Assembly (NCBI GenBank): GCA_009772925.1
Contig: WOUQ01000001.1
Span: 186,001-250,000 of the forward strand
Direction: 5' to 3'
DNA length: 64,000 nucleotides
Source of the DNA: a bacterium
Lineage (GTDB): Bacteria; Pseudomonadota; Gammaproteobacteria; Burkholderiales; Thiobacillaceae
Within the stretch, counting starts at the first letter, position 1; every line of letters begins with the position of its first letter. The position numbers were made by a program, and so were the translations under genes. The notes under the pieces are model-generated. The model was not told the DNA's origin. It saw only the letters and a list, made by a program, of their open reading frames with translations, and did no database searches. Shown here piece after piece: positions 50,702 through 60,900 of the stretch.

Positions 50702-51964
50702 TCAAAGACCCATGCGGTGGGCGCGCGAGGTAAAGAAGATGCCGCTTGGCGCGGCGGCGGCAATCTCCGCGAGCTTGCGGAAGCTGGCGGTGTCGTAGAT
50801 CTCGACACGGTTCTCGTCGCGCACCGAGATCCACACGTGCTCGCCGCGCGGCGTGAACTCCATGTGCAGCACGGCCTTGCCGGGCTTGAAGCTGTGCACG
50901 ATGGCGCGGCTGGGTACGTCGATGACCTGCACCGTGTCGTAGTGGGGGAAGGCGAAGTTGACCCACAGCCGGCGGCCGCTCGGCTCGGCCATGACGAACA
51001 CCGGCTGGCCGGCGACGGGAATGACGCCCACCTTTTCCCAGGTATTCATGTCGACGATCACCACCTCGTGCCGTCCCACCCCGGGAATGAAGGTGTAATT
51101 GCCGGATACCGCCCAGGTTTCCAGGTGCGGCATCTTGTACACCGGCAGTTTCTGCTCGCCGCGGCCGTAGTCGGGCAGGGCGCGGCGCACGCCCTTCTCC
51201 GGCTGCCACAGGTCGAGCACGGCGATGCCGTCCTCGCCGAACAGGCCGGCCACGTACCAGCGTCCGTCCGGCGTCACCAGGGCGTCGTAGGGTTCCTTGC
51301 CAATCCCCGTGTAGCGCGTGATCTTCGGGTTCTTTGCATCCTCGGAAAGATCGGCGAGCCAGGTTTCACCCGCCTCGAACAGGCTGAAGACGAAGCGGTT
51401 GCCGGGCGCGTCCTCCAGTCCCACCACCTTGGACAGGGTGCCGGTCAGCTCCGACTTCGCGGGGATTTCCGTCACCAGATCCAGGCTCTCGCTGTCGAAG
51501 ATCTTGACGCCGCCGGGCGTGTAGTTGGCGGCGGCGATGAAGCGGCCGTCCTGCGAGACCGCGCCGCCGATGGAATTGCCGGACTGGATGACGCGCTTGG
51601 CGATGCGGGCGGTCAGCAGATCCACCTTGGTGAGGCCGCCGTCGCGGCCGAACACGTAGGCGTAGCGAGCGTCGCGCGAGAACACGGCGGAGGCGTGCGA
51701 CAGGTCGCCCAGCCCCTCGACGCGTTGCAGCGCGGTTTTGCGCGTGGTGTCGACCAGTTGCACGGAGCCCCCGGCGCGCTCGACGACCAGGCCGAGGTCG
51801 CCGCTGCCGCGCGGCTCCGCCGCAAAGGCGGGCAGGGCGAGGGTGATGCAGGCGAGCACGGTGAGGGTGATGCGCAGCACCCTGGAGCCGCGCGCGCCGT
51901 GGCCGCCGGCTTGGCAGACAATGCCGGCGACGTGGGCATGGGAGTGGCGGGGCAGGGGGCTCAT
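50702..51964 (-). CDS. nirF: Heme d1 biosynthesis protein NirF
   Basis: A periplasmic d1-type propeller protein required for heme d1 synthesis, probably as a dehydrogenase or carrier. From ATG 51964 it has 420 residues. AAAGGA lies 8 bp upstream and the start overlaps the nirC stop as ATGA, which argues for this start. This leaves a long polar leader before the hydrophobic signal (VLRITLTVLACITLALPAFA). A GTG at 51880 would give a conventional signal peptide but has no ribosome binding site. Typical segments are SRDARYAYVFGRDGGLTKVDL, SQDGRFIAAANYTPGGVKIFD and HLETWAVSGNYTFIPGVGRHEV. Confidence 0.94.
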   Translation of the reverse strand: MSPLPRHSHAHVAGIVCQAGGHGARGSRVLRITLTVLACITLALPAFAAEPRGSGDLGLVVERAGGSVQLVDTTRKTALQRVEGLGDLSHASAVFSRDARYAYVFGRDGGLTKVDLLTARIAKRVIQSGNSIGGAVSQDGRFIAAANYTPGGVKIFDSESLDLVTEIPAKSELTGTLSKVVGLEDAPGNRFVFSLFEAGETWLADLSEDAKNPKITRYTGIGKEPYDALVTPDGRWYVAGLFGEDGIAVLDLWQPEKGVRRALPDYGRGEQKLPVYKMPHLETWAVSGNYTFIPGVGRHEVVIVDMNTWEKVGVIPVAGQPVFVMAEPSGRRLWVNFAFPHYDTVQVIDVPSRAIVHSFKPGKAVLHMEFTPRGEHVWISVRDENRVEIYDTASFRKLAEIAAAAPSGIFFTSRAHRMGL

Positions 51965-52389
51965 TCAGGAAATCCTTTCAGCAGTTCACTGACGATCCAG
52001 CGCGTGTCGTTTTCCGACAGGTGGGGTGCCCAGCCAGGCATGGCGGTACCGGTGCGGCCGTGCAGGATGGTGGCTTCCAGCGCCTCGGCCGGTTTGTCGG
52101 CGAGGGCGCTGGCGGTGAGCGGGGTGCCGAGCCCGCCGGTCAGGCGCAGGCCATGGCAGAAACCGCATTCCTGGCGGACGAAGCGGGTCAGCTCGCGCTG
52201 GCGCTCGGCGCCCGGCGCGTCGGCCGCCATGGCCTGGTTCATCAACGCGGTCAGGGCGGTGACCGCGACGGCCAGCACCAGCGACATGGCGGCGCCCAGG
52301 GCCAGGCCGAACTTCCAGTCCGTGTGGTGCGCCGTCCGCCTGGGGACCGCGCAGGGAGAAGCGCAGGTCGCGCATTGATGCTTACGCAT
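51961..52389 (-). CDS. nirC: Cytochrome c55X, NirC
   Basis: A small c-type cytochrome that serves NirS maturation or electron supply. The 142-residue precursor has a hydrophobic signal (WKFGLALGAAMSLVLAVAVTALTALMNQAMA). A single heme domain carries CGFCH and the Met ligand region GTAMPGWAPHLSENDTRWI. Unusually, the stretch before the signal is cysteine-rich (QCATCASPCAVPRR). AGAGGAA precedes the ATG at 52389; longer frames lack this. It follows nirS by 96 bp and overlaps nirF by 4 bp. Confidence 0.9.
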   Translation of the reverse strand: MRKHQCATCASPCAVPRRTAHHTDWKFGLALGAAMSLVLAVAVTALTALMNQAMAADAPGAERQRELTRFVRQECGFCHGLRLTGGLGTPLTASALADKPAEALEATILHGRTGTAMPGWAPHLSENDTRWIVSELLKGFPE

Positions 52390-52485
52390 GGCCGTTCCTC
52401 TGCTTGCTGCCGGGTTGGCGTGGCATCCCCGCCGGAGACGCCGTGCCAACCCGCCCGGCCGGAGCCGGGCGGAGAGGTCAGCCGA

Positions 52486-54358
<1,873 letters not shown>

Positions 54359-54418
54359 ACGCTTGCCGAGTCCGCGACCCCTACCATGCGCCGCACCTTA
54401 ACGAGTCAGGAGCGCGTC

Positions 54419-54754
54419 GTGATCGAACCCGTCCATCTCGCCGATTTCTTCACGGTCTTCTTCAGCGCCGCGTCGGTCATCCTCTTCGGCGCCCTCTATG
54501 CCCTGCTGTTCGCCTGGTCGCGGGTGCGCGGCCGGCCGCGCCTGATGCCCATGGCTTACGCCGCCTACCTGGGCCTGGCGGCCTCGGTGATCGTCCTGGG
54601 CAACGCCGCCAACCTGTTCAACAGCCACTACTGGACGTTCATCGTCCTGCTCATGCTCGTCGGCTATCTGGTGGCGCCCCACGCCATCTGGCATCTCTGC
54701 GTGGGCACCCACGTCGGGGAAGACGAGGCCGTCAAGGTTTCTCAACAGCGCTAA
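54419..54754 (+). CDS. Small membrane protein at the head of the nor operon
   Basis: A 111-residue product with three hydrophobic segments (ADFFTVFFSAASVILFGALYALLF, YAAYLGLAASVIVLGNAANLF, WTFIVLLMLVGYLVAPHAIW). A His and Cys lie near the end (HAIWHLCVGTH). The GTG at 54419 is chosen over ATG 54386: CAGGAG precedes it at 6 bp, and the 54386 ATG lies in the likely -10 element. It ends 12 bp before norC. The family was not recognised. Position suggests a role in NO reductase assembly or activity. Confidence 0.75.
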   Translation: MIEPVHLADFFTVFFSAASVILFGALYALLFAWSRVRGRPRLMPMAYAAYLGLAASVIVLGNAANLFNSHYWTFIVLLMLVGYLVAPHAIWHLCVGTHVGEDEAVKVSQQR

Positions 54755-54766
54755 GGAGGCATGCAA

Positions 54767-55438
54767 ATGTCGCAAACGCAGACTCAAACGCAGACCCTTT
54801 GGTGGGCATCCGAATCCTTCTGGAAGAAGATGGCCATCTGGATCACGGCCGGCTCGGTCGTGGTGCTCATCTTCCTGACCTTCGACACGGTCAAGCAGAT
54901 CACCGCAGGCGGCAAGCGGGTGCCGGCCTACTCGGTGATCAACCAGCGCATCGACTACGTGTTCGACGACAAGCGCAACCATCAGGTGCCGGTCATCGGT
55001 CCCGAGGAGCCGCTGTTCGGCAAGAAGCTGTCCGAAGAGGAGGCCATGGCCCTGGTCAGCAAGGGCAAGCTCACCACCCAGGCGAAGAACTGCATGAACT
55101 GCCACACCCTGCTGGGCAACGGCGCCTACTACGCGCCCGACCTCACCAAGTCCTGGCTCGATCCGAACTGGGGCACCAAGGAAACGCGCGAGCAGAAGAT
55201 GGTGGATTTCCTCATGAACCCCGAGGAGATGTTGCACAACTCGATTGGACGCAGGATGACCAACCTGGGCATCACCGAGGAGGAAGCGCGCGCCACGGTG
55301 GCCTTCCTGAAGTGGATGTCGTCGATCGACACCAACGGTTTCCCGTACAACTTCAAGCCCATCGATCAGTCCGACCCGGCTCCTGCCGCCGCGCCCGCGG
55401 CTTCAGCCGATGCCGCCGCCGCCCCGGTTCAACAGTAA
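54767..55438 (+). CDS. norC: Nitric oxide reductase cytochrome c subunit NorC
   Basis: Membrane-anchored cytochrome c that feeds electrons to NorB. The 223-residue protein has one N-terminal helix (MAIWITAGSVVVLIFLTF) and a periplasmic heme domain with CMNCH (Cys109, Cys112, His113) and Met in GRRMTNLGIT. An unusual Ala/Pro-rich C-terminal tail follows (about 205-223). AGGAGG lies 7 bp before the ATG at 54767; the ATG at 54761 is too close to it, so 54767 is taken as the start. norB follows after 10 bp. Confidence 0.95.
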   Translation: MSQTQTQTQTLWWASESFWKKMAIWITAGSVVVLIFLTFDTVKQITAGGKRVPAYSVINQRIDYVFDDKRNHQVPVIGPEEPLFGKKLSEEEAMALVSKGKLTTQAKNCMNCHTLLGNGAYYAPDLTKSWLDPNWGTKETREQKMVDFLMNPEEMLHNSIGRRMTNLGITEEEARATVAFLKWMSSIDTNGFPYNFKPIDQSDPAPAAAPAASADAAAAPVQQ

Positions 55439-55448
55439 GGAGATACAC

Positions 55449-56900
55449 ATGGCAGCTCTTGGAACCCTCAGTTCCGCCAATCTCAACGGCGGACAGAAAC
55501 TGGCGGTGAAGTTCTTCACCGTCGCCATCGCCCTGTTCGGCGCGCAGGTCCTGTTCGGCATGCTGGCCGGCATCCAGTACCTGAAGCCGGATTTCCTGTT
55601 CGGCATCCTCGACTTCTCGGTCAACCGCATGCTGCACATCAACGCCATGGTGGTGTGGCTGCTGTTCGGCTTCATCGGCGCGGTCTACTGGATATTGGAG
55701 GACGAATCCGGCACGCCGGTGGTCGGCCTGGGCCTGGGCAACCTGATGTTCTGGGTGTTCACCCTGGCCGTGGTGGTGGTGGTGCTGGTCTACCTGCTGG
55801 TACAGACCGGTCCGGGTGAGCTGAAGTCGATCTGGCTCATCAACGAGGGCCGCGAGTACATCGAGGCACCGCGCTGGGCCGACATCGGCATCGTGGTGTG
55901 CGTGCTGATCTTCTTCTACAACGTCGCCGCCACCTTCATGAAGGGCCGCTTCACCGGTATCGCCGGCGTGCTGGTGTTCGACCTGGTGGCGCTGGCCGGC
56001 CTGTATCTGGCGGGCATGTGGTACACCCCCAACATCTCCATGGATCAGCACTGGTGGTGGTGGGTCATCCACCTGTGGGTGGAAGCCACCTGGGAAGTGC
56101 TGGTGGGCTGCCTGCTGGCCTACGGCCTGGTGAAGACCATGGGCGTGCGCCGCAAGATCGTGGAAACCTGGCTGTACATCGAAGTGGCGCTGCTGTTCGG
56201 CTCCGGCATCCTGGGTCTGGGTCACCACTACTTCTGGATCGGCACGCCGGAATACTGGCTGTCCATCGGCGGCTTCTTCTCCGCCCTGGAGCCCATCCCG
56301 CTGGTGGCCATGGTGGTGCACGCGGTGTTCGACGCCGGCCATCACAAGATGAAGAGCGCCAACCATCCGGCCCTGGCCTGGATGATCGCGCAGGCCTTCG
56401 GCAACTTCTTCGGCGCCGGCGTGTGGGGCTTCATGCACACCCTGCCGCAGATCAACCTCTACACCCACGGCACGCAGTGGACCGCCTCGCACGGCCACCT
56501 GGCCTTCTTCGGCGCCTATTCCACCATCGTCATCGCCTTCGTCTACCTGGCCGTGCAGAAGTGGCGCGGCGACGTCTGGATGAGCGGCAACATGGCGGGC
56601 GCCTGGAAGTGGAAGTGGGCCCTGTTCCTGCTGCACGCCGGCATGATCGGCATGACCATGGCCCTGCTCATCACCGGCTACGAGCAGTCGCAGATCGAAC
56701 GCGCCATCGGCGGTTCCACCTGGACGGCCTACTTCGAGGCGCAGGCGCATGTGTGGTTCGTGCAGGGCATGAACTGGCGGATGATCTCCGGTTGGGCGTT
56801 CACCGCCGGCTTCGTCCTGCTGGCCTGGGATCTGATGACCATCGGCAAGCGCGAGACCCGTCCGGCGCAATTGCCCGCCGCCGAGGCCGCCGCCGCCTGA
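55449..56900 (+). CDS. norB: Nitric oxide reductase large subunit NorB
   Basis: The catalytic subunit of cNOR, reducing 2 NO to N2O in the inner membrane. The 483-residue protein has about twelve membrane helices. Heme and FeB ligands lie in RMLHINAMVVW (His63), HLWVEATWE (with the conserved Glu), GLGHHYFW and TASHGHLAFFGAY. It lacks the N-terminal extension of qNOR, and norC upstream confirms the cytochrome-dependent type. AAGGAGATACAC precedes the ATG at 55449. It ends in an Ala-rich tail followed by a terminator. No norQ or norD follows. Confidence 0.97.
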   Translation: MAALGTLSSANLNGGQKLAVKFFTVAIALFGAQVLFGMLAGIQYLKPDFLFGILDFSVNRMLHINAMVVWLLFGFIGAVYWILEDESGTPVVGLGLGNLMFWVFTLAVVVVVLVYLLVQTGPGELKSIWLINEGREYIEAPRWADIGIVVCVLIFFYNVAATFMKGRFTGIAGVLVFDLVALAGLYLAGMWYTPNISMDQHWWWWVIHLWVEATWEVLVGCLLAYGLVKTMGVRRKIVETWLYIEVALLFGSGILGLGHHYFWIGTPEYWLSIGGFFSALEPIPLVAMVVHAVFDAGHHKMKSANHPALAWMIAQAFGNFFGAGVWGFMHTLPQINLYTHGTQWTASHGHLAFFGAYSTIVIAFVYLAVQKWRGDVWMSGNMAGAWKWKWALFLLHAGMIGMTMALLITGYEQSQIERAIGGSTWTAYFEAQAHVWFVQGMNWRMISGWAFTAGFVLLAWDLMTIGKRETRPAQLPAAEAAAA

Positions 56901-56925
56901 TCGCGTTACCTCTCGTCGCGTGTTG

Positions 56926-56956
56926 GGCCCGCCGGTCGCTCGGCGGGCCTTTTTTT
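56926..56956 (+). terminator. Intrinsic terminator after norB
   Basis: A perfect 9-bp stem (GGCCCGCCG/CGGCGGGCC) with a 6-nt loop, followed by seven T, 25 bp after the norB stop. Confidence 0.92.
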
Positions 56957-57394
56957 CGGGTGCATCCCGAATCCACTGTTGAAACCGCGCAGTTCGCCAG
57001 CCCTGCGGATGATCGACAAATGTTGAGTCGAAGGTCGGCTACCGCGCCTTTGCTGTCCTTGGCGAAGTCGCCTGTGTCGGGCAGGTCGGGGTCACATGAG
57101 GTCATTGGGGCGCCGCCCGCAAAATCACATGAACGTCAGCTTCCTGGATCGTCGCCGTCGGGCAGCAAGGAACCTATTGCTGCCGTCCACGAACTCGGGA
57201 TAACCGCCATTCGAGGGACTGAAAGGCTCTGAAACCTGACCTACAGGCTATGCCTTCCATTGGCCATCCTGAAAATTCGCCCACATTCTGTTACGGCTGA
57301 TGTGTTTCATGCGCCGCTGAATGCAGAGCCGCGTTTTTGGGACGCACAGCCCCATGGGGTAACTCTGCCCCAGCTTGATCGTTGTTTCTAGGTG
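56957..57394. other. Intergenic region without recognised gene
   Basis: About 440 bp between the norB terminator and the end of the ANTAR regulator gene. It is noticeably less G+C-rich than its surroundings. Short frames are present (for example an ATG at 57129 followed by an Arg-rich stretch), but none has a ribosome binding site or a recognisable product. It may be a decayed element; no terminal repeats were identified. Confidence 0.4.
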
Positions 57395-57970
57395 TCAGTT
57401 TCCTGGTGCGCCGTCCGCGAGCAGATCCCTCGCGACTTCCCGCACCTTTCTGCGTTGATTGCGCGCCTCGCTCCTGAGCCGCTCGAAGGCCTGCTCCGCG
57501 CTCTCGCCATGGCGTGCCATCAACAGGCCGATGGCGGTGCTGATCTCGCGGCTGTTCTGCAGGGCGGCGACCAGTTTTTCCTCGCTTTCACGCATCACCG
57601 CCAGGTCGTGCGCGCGAGCCAAAGCAGTTTCCAGGGACGGTAAGATGCGCGGCACGTCGATGGGTTTGACCAGGTAGCCGAGCGCGCCGGCCTGGCTCGC
57701 CTCGCGCACGAAGGCTTCGTCGTCATAGGCGGTAAGGAACATGAATGGGAGATCGCGCTCGCCCAGCCAACGGCCCAGTTCCAGGCCGGAAATGCCGGGC
57801 AAGTTGATATCCAGCACGGCCAGATCGGGGCGCAAGTCGGCGCACAGGCGCATGGCTTCTTCGCCGGACTCGGTCTCGCTGACGCGGTAGCCGGCCGCGC
57901 GCAGGCCGCGCGCCGTGGTGTGCAGAATGAGCAGATCGTCTTCCACCAACAACAGATGGGATTGGGTCAT
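57395..57970 (-). CDS. Response regulator with ANTAR RNA-binding domain
   Basis: A 191-residue NasT/AmiR-type antiterminator. The receiver domain (1 to about 118) has Asp54 in VLDINLPG and Lys in YLVKPID. An ANTAR domain follows (about 125-185, EEKLVAALQNSREISTAIGLLMARHGESAEQAFERLRSEA). ANTAR proteins bind paired hairpins in leader RNAs and prevent termination. The start at 57970 overlaps the stop of the ten-PAS kinase as ATGA, so that kinase is the likely partner. The RNA target is not obvious here. Confidence 0.92.
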   Translation of the reverse strand: MTQSHLLLVEDDLLILHTTARGLRAAGYRVSETESGEEAMRLCADLRPDLAVLDINLPGISGLELGRWLGERDLPFMFLTAYDDEAFVREASQAGALGYLVKPIDVPRILPSLETALARAHDLAVMRESEEKLVAALQNSREISTAIGLLMARHGESAEQAFERLRSEARNQRRKVREVARDLLADGAPGN

Positions 57971-60900
57971 GGCAGGCTCGCGGGTGGTTCGCTTGATTCG
58001 CTTTGCTTGATCAGAGGTGCGGTCAGCACCAGTTCGGTTTCGATCAGGACATCGAGCTGGCGCAAGCTCAGGCTGGCGCCGCGTCGGGGTAAAAGGGTGC
58101 GGATCAGATCGAGCCCGGTGCCGCAACCCTGGCCGGTGGAGAGGTCAAGGCCGGTCGGCAGGGGGCCGCCCGCGTTGACGATGCGCAGCGTCACCTGACT
58201 GGAATCTCCGGACAGATGCACTTCCATGCTGTCCGCATCGCGCCCATGCTTGATGGCGTTGTGGATCAACTCGTTGAGGATCAGGGCGATACTCACCACC
58301 GAGCCGGCCTCCAGCTGCGGTTCGCCGGGCAGCGTAACCAGCAGGCGCGGCGGGCGCGGAAGCAGCGCCAGTGATGTGGTGGCGGCGACGATTTCGCGCA
58401 GCAAATCACGCAGGCGCAGCGCGCTCTGCGGCATACGCCCTTGCAGGCCATACACCACCGCGATGCTGTTGATCTGGGCGATGGCGGCTTCCAGGGCAAC
58501 CTGGGTGGCGGGGAATTGCGTCACATGCTGGCGCAACAGGCCGATGACCCCCTGCAGATTGTTCTTGATGCGGTGGTGCACCTCTCGCACCAGGGCGTCG
58601 CGCTGCGCCGCCTCATGCGCCAGACGTTCCTGTTCGGCGCGTTTCTCGCCGGTGATGTCCTTGGCGGTAAAGGTCACGCCGTGGCTCAGGTCGCCCGGCA
58701 CAATGGGCGCCGAACTCAATGCCACGTCGATGATCGTCCCGTCCTTGCGGCGCCAGCGGGTTTCCACGGTACCGATATCCTGTTCGCCGATCTGCCGGTA
58801 TTTCTCTTCGCCGACGTAGTCGAAATCCGCCTGAGTCGGATAGATCATGCGTGCCGACTGGCCGAGCAGTTCTTCCGCGGCATAACCGGTCATCTGGGTC
58901 ATGCCCTCATTGACTACCTGGAACACCCGGTCCACCAGCATGCCGATGCCCACCGGCGCCGCGCGCAGGATGCTGCGGGTGCGTGCCTCGCTCTGGCGCA
59001 ATTCCTCGGCCAGCATCCTGGGCGCGGAGATATCGCTGTGCGAAACCACCACGCCGCACGCGCCGCCGGCGAGGGGGGTCACGCTGAGCTGGAACCAGCG
59101 TTGTTGCAAGGGCGCGTGGCAGGGGTATTCGTGCTGGAAAAACGCGCGTTCGCCCGCCAGCACTTCGCGGATGCCCTGTGCGACCTCGCTCGCACCCTCA
59201 TGGCTGATACCGGTGGCGGTTTCACAGATGCTCAGATAGTTGGCGCCGATGTCGCTGTTGGCCACCGGCTGGCCCGCCACGCGCGCATTTTCGGCGGCGA
59301 AGCGGCGCCAGGCGGCATTGACATCGACGATGACGCCAGCCGCGTCCAGCACCGCCACCTGCGTATTGACGGCATCGAGCACGGCTTGTTTGAACTGCTC
59401 CGCGGCATGCAGTGCCTGCTCGGCGGCTTTTCGCTCGGAAATATCCTGCACCAGCGCGACAAAATAATCCGGCTTACCGTCGCTCCCGCGCACGCATCTC
59501 ACCGAGATCGAGGCATAAATCACCCGGCCATCCTTACGGATGAATCGCTTGTCCAGTGAATAGCCATCACTCTGCCCAGCCAGCACGCGTTCGAACTGCG
59601 CAACATCGCCGGCGACATCGTCAGGGTACGTAATCTCGGTCCAGGTCAGCCTGATCAATTCATCCCGCGCATAGCCGAGGATGTCGCACAGCCGCTGATT
59701 GGCATCCAGCCAGCCCTTCTCCGGCGAAGTGATGGCGATGCCGACCAGCGGCAGATCGAAATAGCTGCGGAAGCGGATTTCGCTCTTGCGTAGAGACTCC
59801 TCGGCGAGCTTGCGGTCGGTGATGTCGCGTCCCACGGACTGAATTTGGGTGAGACCACCGGTGGCGTCGTAAAAAGCCCGGTTCACGAACTGCATCCAGC
59901 GCTCTTGACCCTGGCCCGAAGTCACGCGGTTCTCGGTCGCCACCACCGGGTTGGATGGCGACAGGGTGGCCAGTTTCGCCTCGATCATGGCCACGTCGTC
60001 CGGGTGGGCCGCCGGGTGCCAGGTGGTACCGGTGAGTTCATCCTCGCGCTTGTCGAAAAAGCGGCAGTACACCGGGTTGACGAAGGTCAGCGTGCCATCG
60101 GCCCGCAGGCGGCAGATGAGTTCGGTCTGGTCTTCCACCACCGACCGATAGCGTTCCTCGCTGGCGATCAAGGCCTGTTCCGCCTGCCTGCGCTCGGTGA
60201 TGTCCCAGATGAACCCGTCCAGCCATTGCACGCGGCCCGCGGCGTCATAGACGCCGTGGCCGCGTTCGTGCACGTCGCGGATGGAACCATCGTGGCGCAG
60301 CAGGCGGTACTCCAGATCGTAATTCTCATGCCGCGAGACGCCGCGCTCCACCTCGAGCCAGACTCTTTCCCGGTCGTCGGGGTGAATGATGTCGGCGTAG
60401 GTGCGCTTGCCCTGGAGGAAATCGCTGGCGGGGTAGCCGGTCACCTGCTCCACCTCGCCGCTCATGATCTCCACCGACCAGGCCGTGTCGAAGGCGCAAC
60501 GGTAGGCGATGCCCGGCAGGCTGGCGACCAGGCTGCGGTAGCGGTATTCGCTGTCGCGCAACGCCAAATCCGTCGCCTTGCGCTCGGTAATGTCACGGAT
60601 AAAGGCGGAGAAATATCTGCCGTCCCCGCCGGACTGGTGGTACACGCTGACTTCGACGTCGATCTCCCGCCCATCCTTGCGCCGGTGCCGGGTCTCGAAA
60701 CGGTCGTAGCCCTGCTCGATGATGTGCCGAATATGCGCCTGCGTGGTTTCCGGGGTTTCAATGGCTTCCAGATCGCTCACCTTCAGCGTGCGGAGCTCTT
60801 CCCGCGAGTAACCCGTCATGCGGCTGGCGGCTTCGTTGGCATCCAGCAGGTTGGCCTGGGCATCGATGAACCAGAAGCCATCCATGGAGGCCTGGATCAC

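Noticed and set aside
57129-57231. Short Arg-rich frame after the norB terminator as an insertion-sequence fragment
   Set aside because: No transposase motif or terminal inverted repeat was identified. Recorded only as an intergenic region of unknown origin.
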